Of a stretch of 64,000 nucleotides of DNA, positions 33,855 through 42,521 are shown piece by piece; position 1 is the first letter of the stretch; every line of letters starts with the position of its first letter. Under the pieces are notes generated by a model. It saw only the letters and a program-made list of their open reading frames with translations, was not told the origin of the DNA and did not search any database. Both the position numbers and the translations under genes were made by a program. Source of the stretch: Sphingobium sp. WTD-1 (GTDB lineage: Bacteria; Pseudomonadota; Alphaproteobacteria; Sphingomonadales; Sphingomonadaceae); NCBI RefSeq assembly GCF_030128825.1, contig NZ_CP119127.1:62001-126000 (forward strand), read 5' to 3'.

Positions 33855-35012
33855 ATGGCCAACAAGAACGACCCCGGCATCGACATCAATGTGCGTGCGC
33901 CCAACCTCACGGAAATGTGGCATTCGACCATCGCCTGGTTCCAGCTTCATTATATCCAGATCCTGATCGCCATCGGCGCGGCCACGATCATCTATCTGGC
34001 GCTCGCCACGTTGCGCCGGATCGGCACCAAGCATCGCGGCCGGCGTGGCGATCCGCTGGGCCTGGGCAATGTGCTGAGCCGCGCGGCGGCGCGCACCACG
34101 CAATATTTCATGATCATGGTCGCGGCGCGGCTGGTGGTGGTGTTCGCCGACGCGCCCACGTCGCTGGACAAGACCGTCACCTTCTTCTTCACCATCGCCG
34201 TGGTCGTGCAGGCCGCGATCTGGGCACGGGAGATCATCCTGGGCCTGATCGAGCGCAAGACGCTGGCCGACGATGGCCAGGGCGAGACGCTGGCCAATGC
34301 GATGGGCCTGATCCGTATCCTGGTGACATTTGCCCTGTTCGCGATCGCCGCGATCGTGGTGCTCGACAATCTGGGCGTCAATGTCACCGGTCTGGTCGCG
34401 GGTCTGGGCATCGGCGGCATCGCGATCGGCCTTGCCGCGCAGGGCATCTTCTCCGATCTGTTCGCGGCGCTGTCGATCATCTTCGACAAGCCGTTCCGCC
34501 AGGGCGAGATCATCACCTATGACCAGACCACGGCGCGGGTCGAGAAGATCGGCCTGAAATCCACCCGGCTGCGGGCGATGAGCGGCGAGAAGAAGGTGAT
34601 TTCCAACGCCAATCTGCTGCAGAAGGAGATCACCAGCCTGCAGACGCTGATCCAGCGCCGCGTCACCTATGCCATCGGCATCATCTACCAGACGTCGGAG
34701 GAACAGGCCGAGGCGATCCCCACCATATTGAAGGAGATTGTCGAGGCGGAAGGCATGATCTTCGTCAATGCCGGGATCATAGCCTTTGGTGCCAGCAGCC
34801 TGGACTATCAGCTCAATTTCGATGTGCCCGACCCGGACCATCATGACTATTTCCAGATGCGCCATCGCATCGGCCTGGCCATCTGGAAACGGTTCAATGC
34901 CGAGGGTATCGAGTTCGCCTATCCAACCCAGACCAGCTTCACCGCAGCCCCCGACGGCAAGGCGATCATGCCCTATGCCGAGGTGCAGCCGGTGCGCCGC
35001 GTGGACGGATAG
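33855..35012 (+). CDS. MscS-family mechanosensitive ion channel (second paralogue)
   Basis: 385 aa from the ATG at 33855, preceded by AAGGA; longer in-frame starts lie inside the topoisomerase gene. Helices around residues 31-53, 75-95 and 105-125 precede the MscS pore helix (GLVAGLGIGGIAIGLAAQGIF), then the beta domain with KPFRQGEIITYD. It opens under membrane tension. It is quite different in sequence from the first MscS gene (526-1821), so the two are not a recent duplication. Confidence 0.9.
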   Translation: MANKNDPGIDINVRAPNLTEMWHSTIAWFQLHYIQILIAIGAATIIYLALATLRRIGTKHRGRRGDPLGLGNVLSRAAARTTQYFMIMVAARLVVVFADAPTSLDKTVTFFFTIAVVVQAAIWAREIILGLIERKTLADDGQGETLANAMGLIRILVTFALFAIAAIVVLDNLGVNVTGLVAGLGIGGIAIGLAAQGIFSDLFAALSIIFDKPFRQGEIITYDQTTARVEKIGLKSTRLRAMSGEKKVISNANLLQKEITSLQTLIQRRVTYAIGIIYQTSEEQAEAIPTILKEIVEAEGMIFVNAGIIAFGASSLDYQLNFDVPDPDHHDYFQMRHRIGLAIWKRFNAEGIEFAYPTQTSFTAAPDGKAIMPYAEVQPVRRVDG

Positions 35013-35126
35013 AACGGAACGCCTCGCTTCACCGCAGGACGGATTCGGCTGGTCCCCTTTCCGCTTGCCGGCGGGGACCAGCCGCGCCCTTACCGACCCA
35101 TCACCAATGAACGATATGGATTTGCC

Positions 35127-35525
35127 ATGAAAATGAACCGGATGGCGGCCCTTGGCCTGCTGATCGCTGCTCCCCTGATGGCGCCTGCCGCCCATGCCGA
35201 GGGACTGGGCGCCGAAGTCAATTATGGCCGCGCCGATGGCCATTGGGGCACCGAGATCGGCGCCGGCTATGCGTTCGACATGGCGGGCTTCAGCCTGACG
35301 CCGGGCGGCGGCGTCTATCTGCGCGATGGCGACACCAAGCTCTATGGCCGGGTCGAGGCGGCCTATACGATTCCCATGTCGGTCTCGATCGGTGCGGGCG
35401 TGCGCTTCAGCGGCGACAATACCCGCCCCTATGCGACGCTGGCGATGCCGCTGATCCCCAAGCTGCGTGCCAAGGCCAATGTCGGCCCGAAATATTATAG
35501 CGTCGGCCTGACGCTGGGTTACTGA
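35127..35525 (+). CDS. Small secreted outer-membrane-barrel-like protein
   Basis: 132 aa with a signal peptide (ending APAAHAEG, about residues 1-24). The mature 108 residues are alternating hydrophobic/Gly strands (GAEVNYGRADGHWGTEIGAGYAF, split here as consecutive strands) and end in a Tyr-terminated strand (VGLTLGY). The final aromatic residue suggests insertion by the BAM complex. Too short for a large porin; perhaps an eight-stranded barrel. No family recognised. Confidence 0.65.
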   Translation: MKMNRMAALGLLIAAPLMAPAAHAEGLGAEVNYGRADGHWGTEIGAGYAFDMAGFSLTPGGGVYLRDGDTKLYGRVEAAYTIPMSVSIGAGVRFSGDNTRPYATLAMPLIPKLRAKANVGPKYYSVGLTLGY

Positions 35526-35664
35526 GCCGAGACAATCCGTCGCGATCGGCGGACCCGGCAGGGTCACGCCGACGCGACAGCCCCGAAGTTCACGGTGTCG
35601 TCGAGCAAATCGGGCCGTTTGCGCCGGATATGCCTCCCCCACGCCCCTGTCACGCGACAACGGC

Positions 35665-35681
35665 GCGACACCTGGGTCACA
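35665..35681 (+). repeat. 17-bp direct repeat, copy 1
   Basis: GCGACACCTGGGTCACA; differs at one base from the copy at 35731. Confidence 0.7.
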
Positions 35682-35730
35682 ACTGCCTGCCGATCGGGTC
35701 ACGACCAGGCGACGGTGACGCGCCATCGAG

Positions 35731-35747
35731 GCGACACTTGGGTCACA
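35731..35747 (+). repeat. 17-bp direct repeat, copy 2
   Basis: GCGACACTTGGGTCACA; 66 bases after copy 1, that is six helical turns of about 11 bp. No matching regulator can be named. Confidence 0.7.
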
Positions 35748-35845
35748 CCTCCTATGGGCGACGGGCGATGACGCGGATTGCATCGCCGAGGATAGACCAG
35801 AGAATGGCCGAGTAGGAAAGCGGCGCCGCTTGCTTCAGGCGGCTT

Positions 35846-35896
35846 CCCCCCCTCCACCATCCTGCGGATGGTCCCCCTCCCCGCACGCGGGGAGGA
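35846..35896 (-). repeat. 51-nt two-hairpin element, copy C
   Basis: Same length and orientation as copy B at 6756. Stems: CCTCCCC/GGGGAGG (35876-35882 with 35889-35895) and ACCATCC/GGATGGT (35856-35862 with 35866-35872). It lies seven bases past the epimerase stop and could also help end that transcript. Confidence 0.72.
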
Positions 35897-35902
35897 ATGG
35901 TT

Positions 35903-36877
35903 TCAGCCCTGGCCCCAGAGCCTGCCGGGGTGGAGCAGGCCGTCGCGCAGCGGCAGGGCGCCGTCACGATCCTTCGCCAGCAGAAGAGCGCCGTCGAGAT
36001 CGATCCAGTCGGCCCCTTGCGCCACCAGCGCGGCAGGCGCGATGCCGAGCGAGGTGCCGAGCATGCAGCCGACCATGATGCGAAAGCCGCGTGCCCGCGC
36101 TGCCTGCGCCAATGCCAGCGCTTCGGTCAGGCCACCGGCCTTGTCGAGCTTGATATTCACCGCGTCGAAATCGCCCAGCCGGTCGAGATCGGCGCGGGTG
36201 TGGCAGCTTTCGTCGGCGCAGAGCGGCAGCGGCGCCCGCAGGCCGGCCAGCCTGTCCTCCCGCCCGTGCAGGATCGGCTGTTCCACCATTTCCACGCCCA
36301 GTTCGGCGAGCGCCGCTGCCTCCGCCACGATGTCGCGGTCATGCCAGCCTTCATTGGCGTCGACGATCAGCCGAACGCCGGGTGCGCCGGCGCGCACGGC
36401 GGCGATGCGGGCATGATCGCCCTCCCCCGTCAGCTTGCATTTGAGCAGGCCAAATCCGCGCGCGACGGCGGCGCGGGCATCGGCCTCCATCCGCTCCGGT
36501 TCGCCCAGGCTGATGGTGAAGGCGGTGGGCAGCGGGACAGGCGCGGCAAGGCCGGCCAGTTGCCAGACCGGGACGCCGGCCCGTTTCGCCTCCAGATCCC
36601 ACAGCGCGCAGTCGAGCGCGTTGCGCGCGGCGCCGCGCGGCATCGCCTGCAACAGGGCCTCGCGATCGAGCGGCCCGGCATAGGCGTTGAGCGCCGCCAC
36701 GCAGCCCTGTGCGGTCTCACCCTCATAATAGATGGCCGTGCCCTCGCCCCGCCCGACATGATCGCCGTCACCCACGGTGCAGACGACGACGTCCACTTCC
36801 GTCTTGGCGCCACGGCTGATGATGAAGGCGCCCGCCACCGGCCAGCGTTCGACCGTCGCGGAAATTATACGGGTCAT
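35903..36877 (-). CDS. Dipeptide epimerase (L-Ala-D/L-Glu epimerase type), enolase superfamily
   Basis: 324 aa from the ATG at 36877, with AGGAAA five bases upstream; the much longer open frame upstream is a shadow. An N-terminal capping domain (GAKTEVDVVVCTV, GRGEGTAIYY) is followed by the barrel with KCKLTG (catalytic Lys), metal ligands in LIVDANEGW, MVEQP and CADESCH, and the second Lys in NIKLDKAGG. It would interconvert dipeptide stereoisomers, for example from recycled peptidoglycan. Divergent from the methyltransferase fusion gene. Confidence 0.87.
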   Translation of the reverse strand: MTRIISATVERWPVAGAFIISRGAKTEVDVVVCTVGDGDHVGRGEGTAIYYEGETAQGCVAALNAYAGPLDREALLQAMPRGAARNALDCALWDLEAKRAGVPVWQLAGLAAPVPLPTAFTISLGEPERMEADARAAVARGFGLLKCKLTGEGDHARIAAVRAGAPGVRLIVDANEGWHDRDIVAEAAALAELGVEMVEQPILHGREDRLAGLRAPLPLCADESCHTRADLDRLGDFDAVNIKLDKAGGLTEALALAQAARARGFRIMVGCMLGTSLGIAPAALVAQGADWIDLDGALLLAKDRDGALPLRDGLLHPGRLWGQG

Positions 36878-36980
36878 CGGCGTTTCCTGCGTGATGATTT
36901 GACCAATTCGACCGGCGTCATATGCGTGAAACAGGACGGACGGCATAGTCCCCGCCTTTGCGACAGGAGCGTATTTCCCC

Positions 36981-38273
36981 GTGACTTCCCGTGAATTGAC
37001 CGGCTTCCTCTCGCTGCATGAATCCGAAGCCGTGACCGATACCCTGTCCCGCCGCGTCTCCGACATGGCATGGCGCCTGACCTTTGGCGCGATCGGCTGG
37101 CCCTGGCTGCTTGCCAGCCTGTCGGGCGGGCGCAAGGCGGACAAGCGCGCGCTGCTGGACGAATTGCAACTGCCCCATGACGCGCTGCCCCATCTGGGAA
37201 GCTGGAAGGCCGATGTCGGCTTCCTGCGCCATATCGTGCGCGAGATCGCCCGGCTGCGGCCGGCGCATGTCGTCGAACTGGGCGCGGGCGCATCCTCGCT
37301 GATCGCGGCGCGGGCGCTGCAATTGCATGGCGGCGGACAGTTGCACAGTTTCGACCAGCATGGCGGCTTTGTCGACGCGACCCGGCAATGGCTGGCCGAC
37401 CATGCGCTGGACGTGGATATTCGCCATGCGCCGCTGATCCACGAAAGCGCCGACTGGCCGGGCCGCTGGTATGCGATCGACCGGCTACCCGAGCAGATCG
37501 ACCTGATCATCATCGATGGTCCGCCCTGGAGCGTCCATCCACTGGTGCGGGGCGCGGCCGACAGCCTGTTCGCGCGCCTCTCGCCCCATGGCGTGGTGCT
37601 GCTGGACGATGCCGCACGGCCGGGCGAGCGGCTGGTCGCGCGCCGCTGGCGCAAGCGCTGGCCGCATATCGATTTCCGCCTGATGCATGACGGCACCAAG
37701 GGAACGCTGATCGGCCGGCGCCGCGACATGTCGCAGCCGGTGGCCAATGATAATGACATCGGGCACGGCTGGCGCCATGTCGGGCGGGCGGCGGCGATCG
37801 CCGCGCTGCTGGCGACGGGATGGATCGGCCGGGGCGCGCTGGGCGAATTTCCCCAGGCGGCGCAGGCCAGCACCTTCCTGGACGAGGCGGCCGCATCGCG
37901 CCGCGCCGGCCTGCTGCGCCAGCAAATGGAGTCTCAGGTCGAGAGCGCGAAGCTGGATGATGCCGAAATCCGGCGGTCGACCGGCATCGTGCTGCCGCGC
38001 CTGCCGGCCAATTGGCAAGTTACCGACGTGCAACTGGTTCCGTCCACGGACAGCGCCGCAATCGCGATCGCGCTGACCACCGAGAAGGGCGAACAATTGT
38101 CGCTGTTCGCCGACCGGGCCGAGACGCCGGCGGAAGGGCAGCCGTTGATCGCCCAGCGGCGGGACGGCGCGGTCGCCTATTGGGAGGCGGGCGACATGGC
38201 CTATGCCCTGACCGGCAAGGCGGATACGCCGCGCCTGATAGCGCTGGCGGAGCGCATCGCGCCGGCGGCCTGA
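36981..38273 (+). CDS. Methyltransferase fused to an anti-sigma-factor-like membrane domain
   Basis: 430 aa, starting with GTG behind AGGAG. Residues about 70-245 form a class I SAM methyltransferase (VVELGAGASSLIAARAL, then LIIIDGPPWSVHP, VVLLDDAARPG). After PVANDND a single membrane helix (about 270-287) leads to a periplasmic-type domain. Its end (AVAYWEAGDMAYALTGK, RLIALAERI) resembles the C-terminal part of sphingomonad transmembrane anti-sigma factors. There is no stop or shift between the parts. An internal ATG at 37728 could allow separate synthesis of the second half. Role unknown. Confidence 0.75.
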   Translation: MTSRELTGFLSLHESEAVTDTLSRRVSDMAWRLTFGAIGWPWLLASLSGGRKADKRALLDELQLPHDALPHLGSWKADVGFLRHIVREIARLRPAHVVELGAGASSLIAARALQLHGGGQLHSFDQHGGFVDATRQWLADHALDVDIRHAPLIHESADWPGRWYAIDRLPEQIDLIIIDGPPWSVHPLVRGAADSLFARLSPHGVVLLDDAARPGERLVARRWRKRWPHIDFRLMHDGTKGTLIGRRRDMSQPVANDNDIGHGWRHVGRAAAIAALLATGWIGRGALGEFPQAAQASTFLDEAAASRRAGLLRQQMESQVESAKLDDAEIRRSTGIVLPRLPANWQVTDVQLVPSTDSAAIAIALTTEKGEQLSLFADRAETPAEGQPLIAQRRDGAVAYWEAGDMAYALTGKADTPRLIALAERIAPAA

Positions 38274-38331
38274 GCGGCGGGATCGCGCGCGCCCATTGAG
38301 GCGGGCGCGCCGCGCTGCTAACGCCCCCGAC

Positions 38332-40119
38332 ATGGAGGATGCCCCCGAAGCCGCGCCGCGCCGCGCCGATCGCCCTGCCCTGTCGAGCCTGGCCATGCTG
38401 TGGCGCTTTGCGACGCGCTATCCGGCGCGGATCGCCGGGGCGCTGATCGCGCTGATCGTCTCTTCCGCAGCGACGCTGGCGATCCCTAGTGGCTTCCGGC
38501 TGGTGATCGACAAGGGCTTCACCGGCGGCGGCGATATCAGCCGCTGGTTCGAATATCTGTTCCTGCTGGTGGTGATCCTGGCGCTGGCGAGCGCGCTGCG
38601 CTTCTATTTCGTGTCCTGGCTGGGCGAGCGGGTGGTCGCGGACATTCGCAGCGCGACCCAGGCCAATCTGCTGCGCCAAGCGCCGGCCTTCTTCGAGGAA
38701 AACAGGCCGTCGGAGATCGCCTCGCGCATGACGGCGGATACCGCGATCATCGACCAGGTGGTCGGATCGACCGTGTCGGTCGCGCTGCGCAACCTGGTCA
38801 CGGGCATTGGCGGCCTCATCTACCTGTTCATACTGGCACCCAAGCTGGCAGGACTGCTGATCCTGGGCATACCGGTGATCGTGCTGACATTGGTGACGCT
38901 GGGCCGGCGGGTGCGCAAATTGTCGCGTGCCAGCCAGGATCGGCTGGCCGAAGTCGGCAGCGTCACCACCGAGGTGCTGGGCGCGATGAAGATCGTCCAG
39001 GGCTTTGGCCAGGAAGGGCGCGAGGCGGCCCGGTTCGACGCGACCGTCGCGAGCGGCTTTGCCACCGCCCGGCAGCGCATATTGCTGCGCGCAGTGATGA
39101 CCGCGATCGCCTTTGCCCTGGTGTTCGGGTCGATCACCGGCGTATTGTGGCTAGGCGCGATCGACGTCGCGGCGGGGCGGCTGTCGGGCGGCAGCATCGC
39201 GGCATTCGTGCTGACCGGCGGGCTGGTGGCCGGCGCCTTCGGATCCTTGTCGGAAAGCTGGGGCGACCTGTTGCGCGGCGCGGGGGCGGCGAGCCGGCTG
39301 GACGAGCTGATGGCGGCCGAGCCGGCCATCGCCGCGCCGGCGGCGCCGGTCGCGATCCCGACGTTGCCGCAAGGCGCGCGGCTGCGCTTCGACAATGTCC
39401 ATTTCCATTATCCCACCCGGCCCGACCAGGCGGCGCTGAACGGCGTCACGATCGACATTGCGCCGGGCGAGACGGTGGCGGTAGTCGGCCCTTCGGGGGC
39501 GGGCAAGTCGACGCTGATCCAGCTCGCGCTGCGCTTCTATGATCCCGACCAGGGTGAAGTGCGGCTGAACGATGTGCCGCTGCCGGCCGCCGATCCTGCC
39601 GCGCTGCGCGCCGCGATGGCGATGGTGCCGCAGGACAGCGTGATCTTCGCCGCCTCCGCCCGCGACAATCTGCGCTATGGCAAATGGGATGCGAGCGACG
39701 AGGAGATATGGGCGGCGGCGCGGGCAGCCAATGCCGAAGCCTTCCTGCGTGCCCTGCCCGAGGGGCTGGACAGCCATCTGGGCGAAGGCGGCGCACGACT
39801 GTCGGGCGGACAGCGCCAGCGCGTGTCGATCGCCCGCGCGCTGCTGCGCGATGCGCCGATCCTGTTGCTCGACGAAGCTACATCTGCGCTCGACGCGGAA
39901 TCGGAGCAACTGGTCAAGGATGCGCTCGACCGGCTGATGCAGGGGCGCACGACGATCGTCATCGCCCATCGGCTGGCGACGGTGCGGGCGGCCGACCGGA
40001 TCATCGTGCTGGATCAGGGCCGGATCGTGGAAGAAGGCGACCACGCCACGCTGGTGGCGCTGGGCGGGCTTTATGCGCGGCTGGCCAGCCTGCAGTTCCA
40101 GGACCAGCTGGACGGCTGA
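38332..40119 (+). CDS. ABC transporter, fused permease and ATPase (exporter)
   Basis: 595 aa from the ATG at 38332; an upstream TTG is unlikely. An N-terminal six-helix exporter domain (about residues 25-320) is followed by an ATPase with Walker A GPSGAGKST, signature LSGGQRQRVS, Walker B ILLLDEATSAL and H-loop IAHRLATV. Half-transporters of this MsbA/ABCB type work as dimers and export lipids, peptides or drugs; the substrate is not evident. It is 58 bases after the methyltransferase fusion gene on the same strand, so co-transcription is possible. Confidence 0.9.
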   Translation: MEDAPEAAPRRADRPALSSLAMLWRFATRYPARIAGALIALIVSSAATLAIPSGFRLVIDKGFTGGGDISRWFEYLFLLVVILALASALRFYFVSWLGERVVADIRSATQANLLRQAPAFFEENRPSEIASRMTADTAIIDQVVGSTVSVALRNLVTGIGGLIYLFILAPKLAGLLILGIPVIVLTLVTLGRRVRKLSRASQDRLAEVGSVTTEVLGAMKIVQGFGQEGREAARFDATVASGFATARQRILLRAVMTAIAFALVFGSITGVLWLGAIDVAAGRLSGGSIAAFVLTGGLVAGAFGSLSESWGDLLRGAGAASRLDELMAAEPAIAAPAAPVAIPTLPQGARLRFDNVHFHYPTRPDQAALNGVTIDIAPGETVAVVGPSGAGKSTLIQLALRFYDPDQGEVRLNDVPLPAADPAALRAAMAMVPQDSVIFAASARDNLRYGKWDASDEEIWAAARAANAEAFLRALPEGLDSHLGEGGARLSGGQRQRVSIARALLRDAPILLLDEATSALDAESEQLVKDALDRLMQGRTTIVIAHRLATVRAADRIIVLDQGRIVEEGDHATLVALGGLYARLASLQFQDQLDG

Positions 40120-40143
40120 GGCGCCGTCCGCCGAGAAGTGCGG

Positions 40144-40476
40144 TCAGCGGCCGGACAGGCTGCGCTGGATGATATAGTCGAAGATGGCGGGATGGAGCGG
40201 GCGCTCGAAGGTGCAGCCCGATTCATGCGCGCGCACCCATTGAACGCGCGCGCGGCGCCCCTCGAAGCCCGGCAGCATGATCCACAATTCGCTGCCGACG
40301 GTGAGCTTCATGAAGCTGTGCAGGCGAAAGCCGGTGAGCGACATGTCGGCGATATTGCTGGTGAACCAGGTTTCGCCCGGACGCCGCACCTTGACGCTGA
40401 TCACGACGTCGCGCCGTTCGGCAAGCCGCCCCTTGCGTTCCAATTCCGTCAGTCGTTCAGCGCCCATGGTCCACAT
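40144..40476 (-). CDS. PilZ-domain protein
   Basis: 110 aa from the ATG at 40476, nine bases after AGGGG; ATGs at 40497 and 40467 are alternatives. The PilZ pattern is ERRDVVISVKVR, then DMSLTGFRL (the D/NxSxxG motif) and a barrel ending in CTFERPL. PilZ proteins bind cyclic-di-GMP; the RxxxR side is present as RLAERR. As a stand-alone domain it could act on motility, polysaccharide or cell cycle. It follows the exbD terminator on the same strand. Confidence 0.82.
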   Translation of the reverse strand: MWTMGAERLTELERKGRLAERRDVVISVKVRRPGETWFTSNIADMSLTGFRLHSFMKLTVGSELWIMLPGFEGRRARVQWVRAHESGCTFERPLHPAIFDYIIQRSLSGR

Positions 40477-40542
40477 CCACCCATTCCCCTTCAGCATCGC
40501 GCAGGAAGGTAAGGGAAATGTTAAGCCAGCGACCGGCAGGCA

Positions 40543-40570
40543 CAAAAAAGGGGCTGCCGAAGCAGCCCCT
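40543..40570 (-). terminator. Terminator of the tonB-exbB-exbD-exbD operon
   Basis: AGGGGCTGC (40549-40557) pairs with GCAGCCCCT (40562-40570) around CGAA. On the minus strand it is followed by six T. It lies about 80 bases after the last exbD stop. Confidence 0.88.
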
Positions 40571-40647
40571 GTCCATAGCCCGATCTTGATCGCCCGATGG
40601 GTCGGAGACGGGAAGTCTGAGACCGACGCTCCCGGACGAATCGCGGA

Positions 40648-41070
40648 TCAGAAAGCGCTATATTGTTCGTTGCCGACGAAACCCAGCTTGGTCACGCCCG
40701 CACGCTTGATCTCCGCCAGAACCTCGTCAACGACGACGTAGCGGGTCTGCGCGTTGGGCTGGAACTGCAGTTCCGGCTCGACGGGCAGACGCAGCGACTG
40801 CTGCAGATACTGACGCAGGGTCAGCAGGTCGATCGGCGCACCGTTCCAGCTGATCACGCCGCCGGCATCGATCGCGACCTTGTTCTTGACAGGGTCGACC
40901 ACAGTGTCGCTCGGAGGCGCGTTCTGCGGCAGATCGATCTTAACCGCGTGGGTCTGGATCGGAATGGTGATGATGAACATGATGAGGAGAACGAGCATGA
41001 CGTCGATCAACGGCGTCGTGTTCATTTCCATCATCGGCTCGCCATCATCGGAGCCCATGCTCATGGCCAT
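40648..41070 (-). CDS. exbD: Biopolymer transporter ExbD (second copy of the operon)
   Basis: 140 aa. A short cytoplasmic start with MEMNTTPLIDVMLVLLIMF, where the Asp in the single membrane helix carries protons, precedes a periplasmic domain of about 95 residues. With ExbB it turns the proton gradient into movement of TonB, energising outer-membrane receptors. Last gene of the operon, 24 bases after the other exbD, then a strong terminator. The two ExbD proteins differ clearly, so they may form mixed complexes. Confidence 0.93.
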   Translation of the reverse strand: MAMSMGSDDGEPMMEMNTTPLIDVMLVLLIMFIITIPIQTHAVKIDLPQNAPPSDTVVDPVKNKVAIDAGGVISWNGAPIDLLTLRQYLQQSLRLPVEPELQFQPNAQTRYVVVDEVLAEIKRAGVTKLGFVGNEQYSAF

Positions 41071-41094
41071 AGCGAATTCTCCTTAATCAGCCGG

Positions 41095-41583
41095 TCAGAG
41101 GCGGGTCGTCGACGTGCCGGGTTCCGGCTCGGAGATGAAGCCCACCTTCGGGAAACCGGCGCGCTGCATCGTGTAGATGGTGCCGCCGATGCAACGATAG
41201 GGGGTATTGATGTCGCCGCGGATATGCACTTCGGGCAAATCTTCAGGCGTCATATTTTCAACGCCGCCGGCCTTCTTGATGTCCGCTTCCAGCTTGGCCA
41301 CGGCACGATCAAGCAGATCATCGGAACTGACCTTGGTCAGGTTCCAATATACCGCACAGCTGCCGTCGGGCGCAGAGGTGACCGACAAAGAAACATTTTC
41401 CGGCTTCGTCGTGGTCGGCTCGAAAGCCACCTTGGGAAGCTGCAGCTCAACCGTCTGGACGACGACCGGGACCGCGATGAGAAAGATGATGAGCAGCACC
41501 AACATGACGTCGACGAGCGGCGTCGTGTTGATGTCGGACAAGGGCTTGTCGTCACCGCCGCCGGGGCCAACACTCATTGCCAT
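41095..41583 (-). CDS. exbD: Biopolymer transporter ExbD (first copy of the operon)
   Basis: 162 aa. A membrane helix with the proton-carrying Asp (DINTTPLVDVMLVLLIIFL) precedes a longer periplasmic domain, containing an internal Cys pair region (GSCAVYWN, YRCIGGTIY) absent from the other ExbD. It works with ExbB and TonB in the inner membrane. 114 bases separate it from exbB, with two small hairpins (for example GCCCCG/CGGGGC near 41617-41633) that may set relative expression. Confidence 0.93.
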   Translation of the reverse strand: MAMSVGPGGGDDKPLSDINTTPLVDVMLVLLIIFLIAVPVVVQTVELQLPKVAFEPTTTKPENVSLSVTSAPDGSCAVYWNLTKVSSDDLLDRAVAKLEADIKKAGGVENMTPEDLPEVHIRGDINTPYRCIGGTIYTMQRAGFPKVGFISEPEPGTSTTRL

Positions 41584-41697
41584 TGATACTATCCTAACCT
41601 TGGTGTCGATGGTGCCCCGTTGAACGGGGCCCCTGTCCGGCAGGGTGCCAAGTGATCGCAGCCGTCACCCGGCACCCGAACCGGCGTCTTAAGGCGA

Positions 41698-42456
41698 TTA
41701 GGCCTTGGTCGGCGCAGCGGCCGGCTTGGCAGCAGCGGCCGGAGCGGCAGCAACGGTCGGCTTCACGGCGCCGTCCGAAACCAGATAGGCCAGCAGGTCG
41801 ACGGTGAAGCCGTTCAGCTGTTCGGCGATCGACTTGTTGCGACGCTGCAGGAAGTTGTAGGCCAGAACGGCGGGAACGGCCACGGCCAGACCCAGAGCGG
41901 TCATGATCAGAGCTTCACCGACCGGGCCGGCAACGGCGTCGATCGAGGCCTGACCGGCAGCGCCGATCTTGATCAGGGCGCGGTAGATGCCGATAACGGT
42001 ACCGAACAGACCGATGAACGGCGAGGTCGAACCGACGGTGGCGAGGAAGGCCAGACCGCCACCCAGCGACGAGTTGATCGCGGCTTCCGAACGCGCCAGC
42101 GAGCCGTGCAGCCAGTCATGGGCTTCGACCGGATCCTTCAGCTTGCCATGCTCTTCCTGAGCCTTGATGCCGTCATCGACGATCTGCTTGTAGGCCGAGT
42201 TCTTTTCGAGCTTGGCCGAAGCTTCCTTCAGCGAACCAGCGCGCCAGAAGGTCGCACGGATCTTCTTGCCCTGGCTGATCACCTTCTGCTGTTCGATCAG
42301 CTTGGTGAACAGGATGTAGAAAGTGCCAACCGACATGGCGCAGAGGATGATGAAGACGGTCCAGGCAATGGTGCCGCCCTGCTCCAGGGCTTCCATCAGG
42401 CCGTACGGGTTTTCCGGCTTGGGCGCCGCGGCTGCGAGATACATCAACATGTTCAA
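41698..42456 (-). CDS. exbB: Biopolymer transporter ExbB / MotA-TolQ-ExbB channel protein
   Basis: 252 aa. Three membrane helices (about residues 27-50, 150-172 and 190-212) and the conserved STSPFIGLFGTVIGIYRAL and TALGLAVAVPAVLAYN segments. It forms the proton-channel pentamer that surrounds ExbD and drives TonB. The C-terminal 25 residues are Ala/Lys/Pro-rich. It lies between tonB and exbD; a GC hairpin (about 42484-42513) separates it from tonB. Confidence 0.95.
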   Translation of the reverse strand: MNMLMYLAAAAPKPENPYGLMEALEQGGTIAWTVFIILCAMSVGTFYILFTKLIEQQKVISQGKKIRATFWRAGSLKEASAKLEKNSAYKQIVDDGIKAQEEHGKLKDPVEAHDWLHGSLARSEAAINSSLGGGLAFLATVGSTSPFIGLFGTVIGIYRALIKIGAAGQASIDAVAGPVGEALIMTALGLAVAVPAVLAYNFLQRRNKSIAEQLNGFTVDLLAYLVSDGAVKPTVAAAPAAAAKPAAAPTKA

Positions 42457-42521
42457 GACTTCCCTCTCAAAAGGATCATGAAAGGGGAGGGCGGCGCCGG
42501 GCGCCTGCCCTCCCGTTTAAA

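Larger units (their letters stand above)
35526..35902. other. 377-base non-coding stretch with repeats
   Basis: No credible gene here: frames are short, lack ribosome sites and follow no family. It contains a pair of 17-bp direct repeats (35665-35681, 35731-35747), several further GCGACA and GGGTCAC words, and the third 51-nt two-hairpin element (35846-35896) beside the epimerase stop. Confidence 0.6.

Noticed and set aside
35600..35900. CRISPR-like array
   Set aside because: Only two similar 17-mers with unequal surroundings and no cas genes. Not an array.
36878..37873. N-terminal extension of the epimerase frame
   Set aside because: The open frame continues but is antisense to the methyltransferase; the ATG at 36877 has a good ribosome site and the conserved start.
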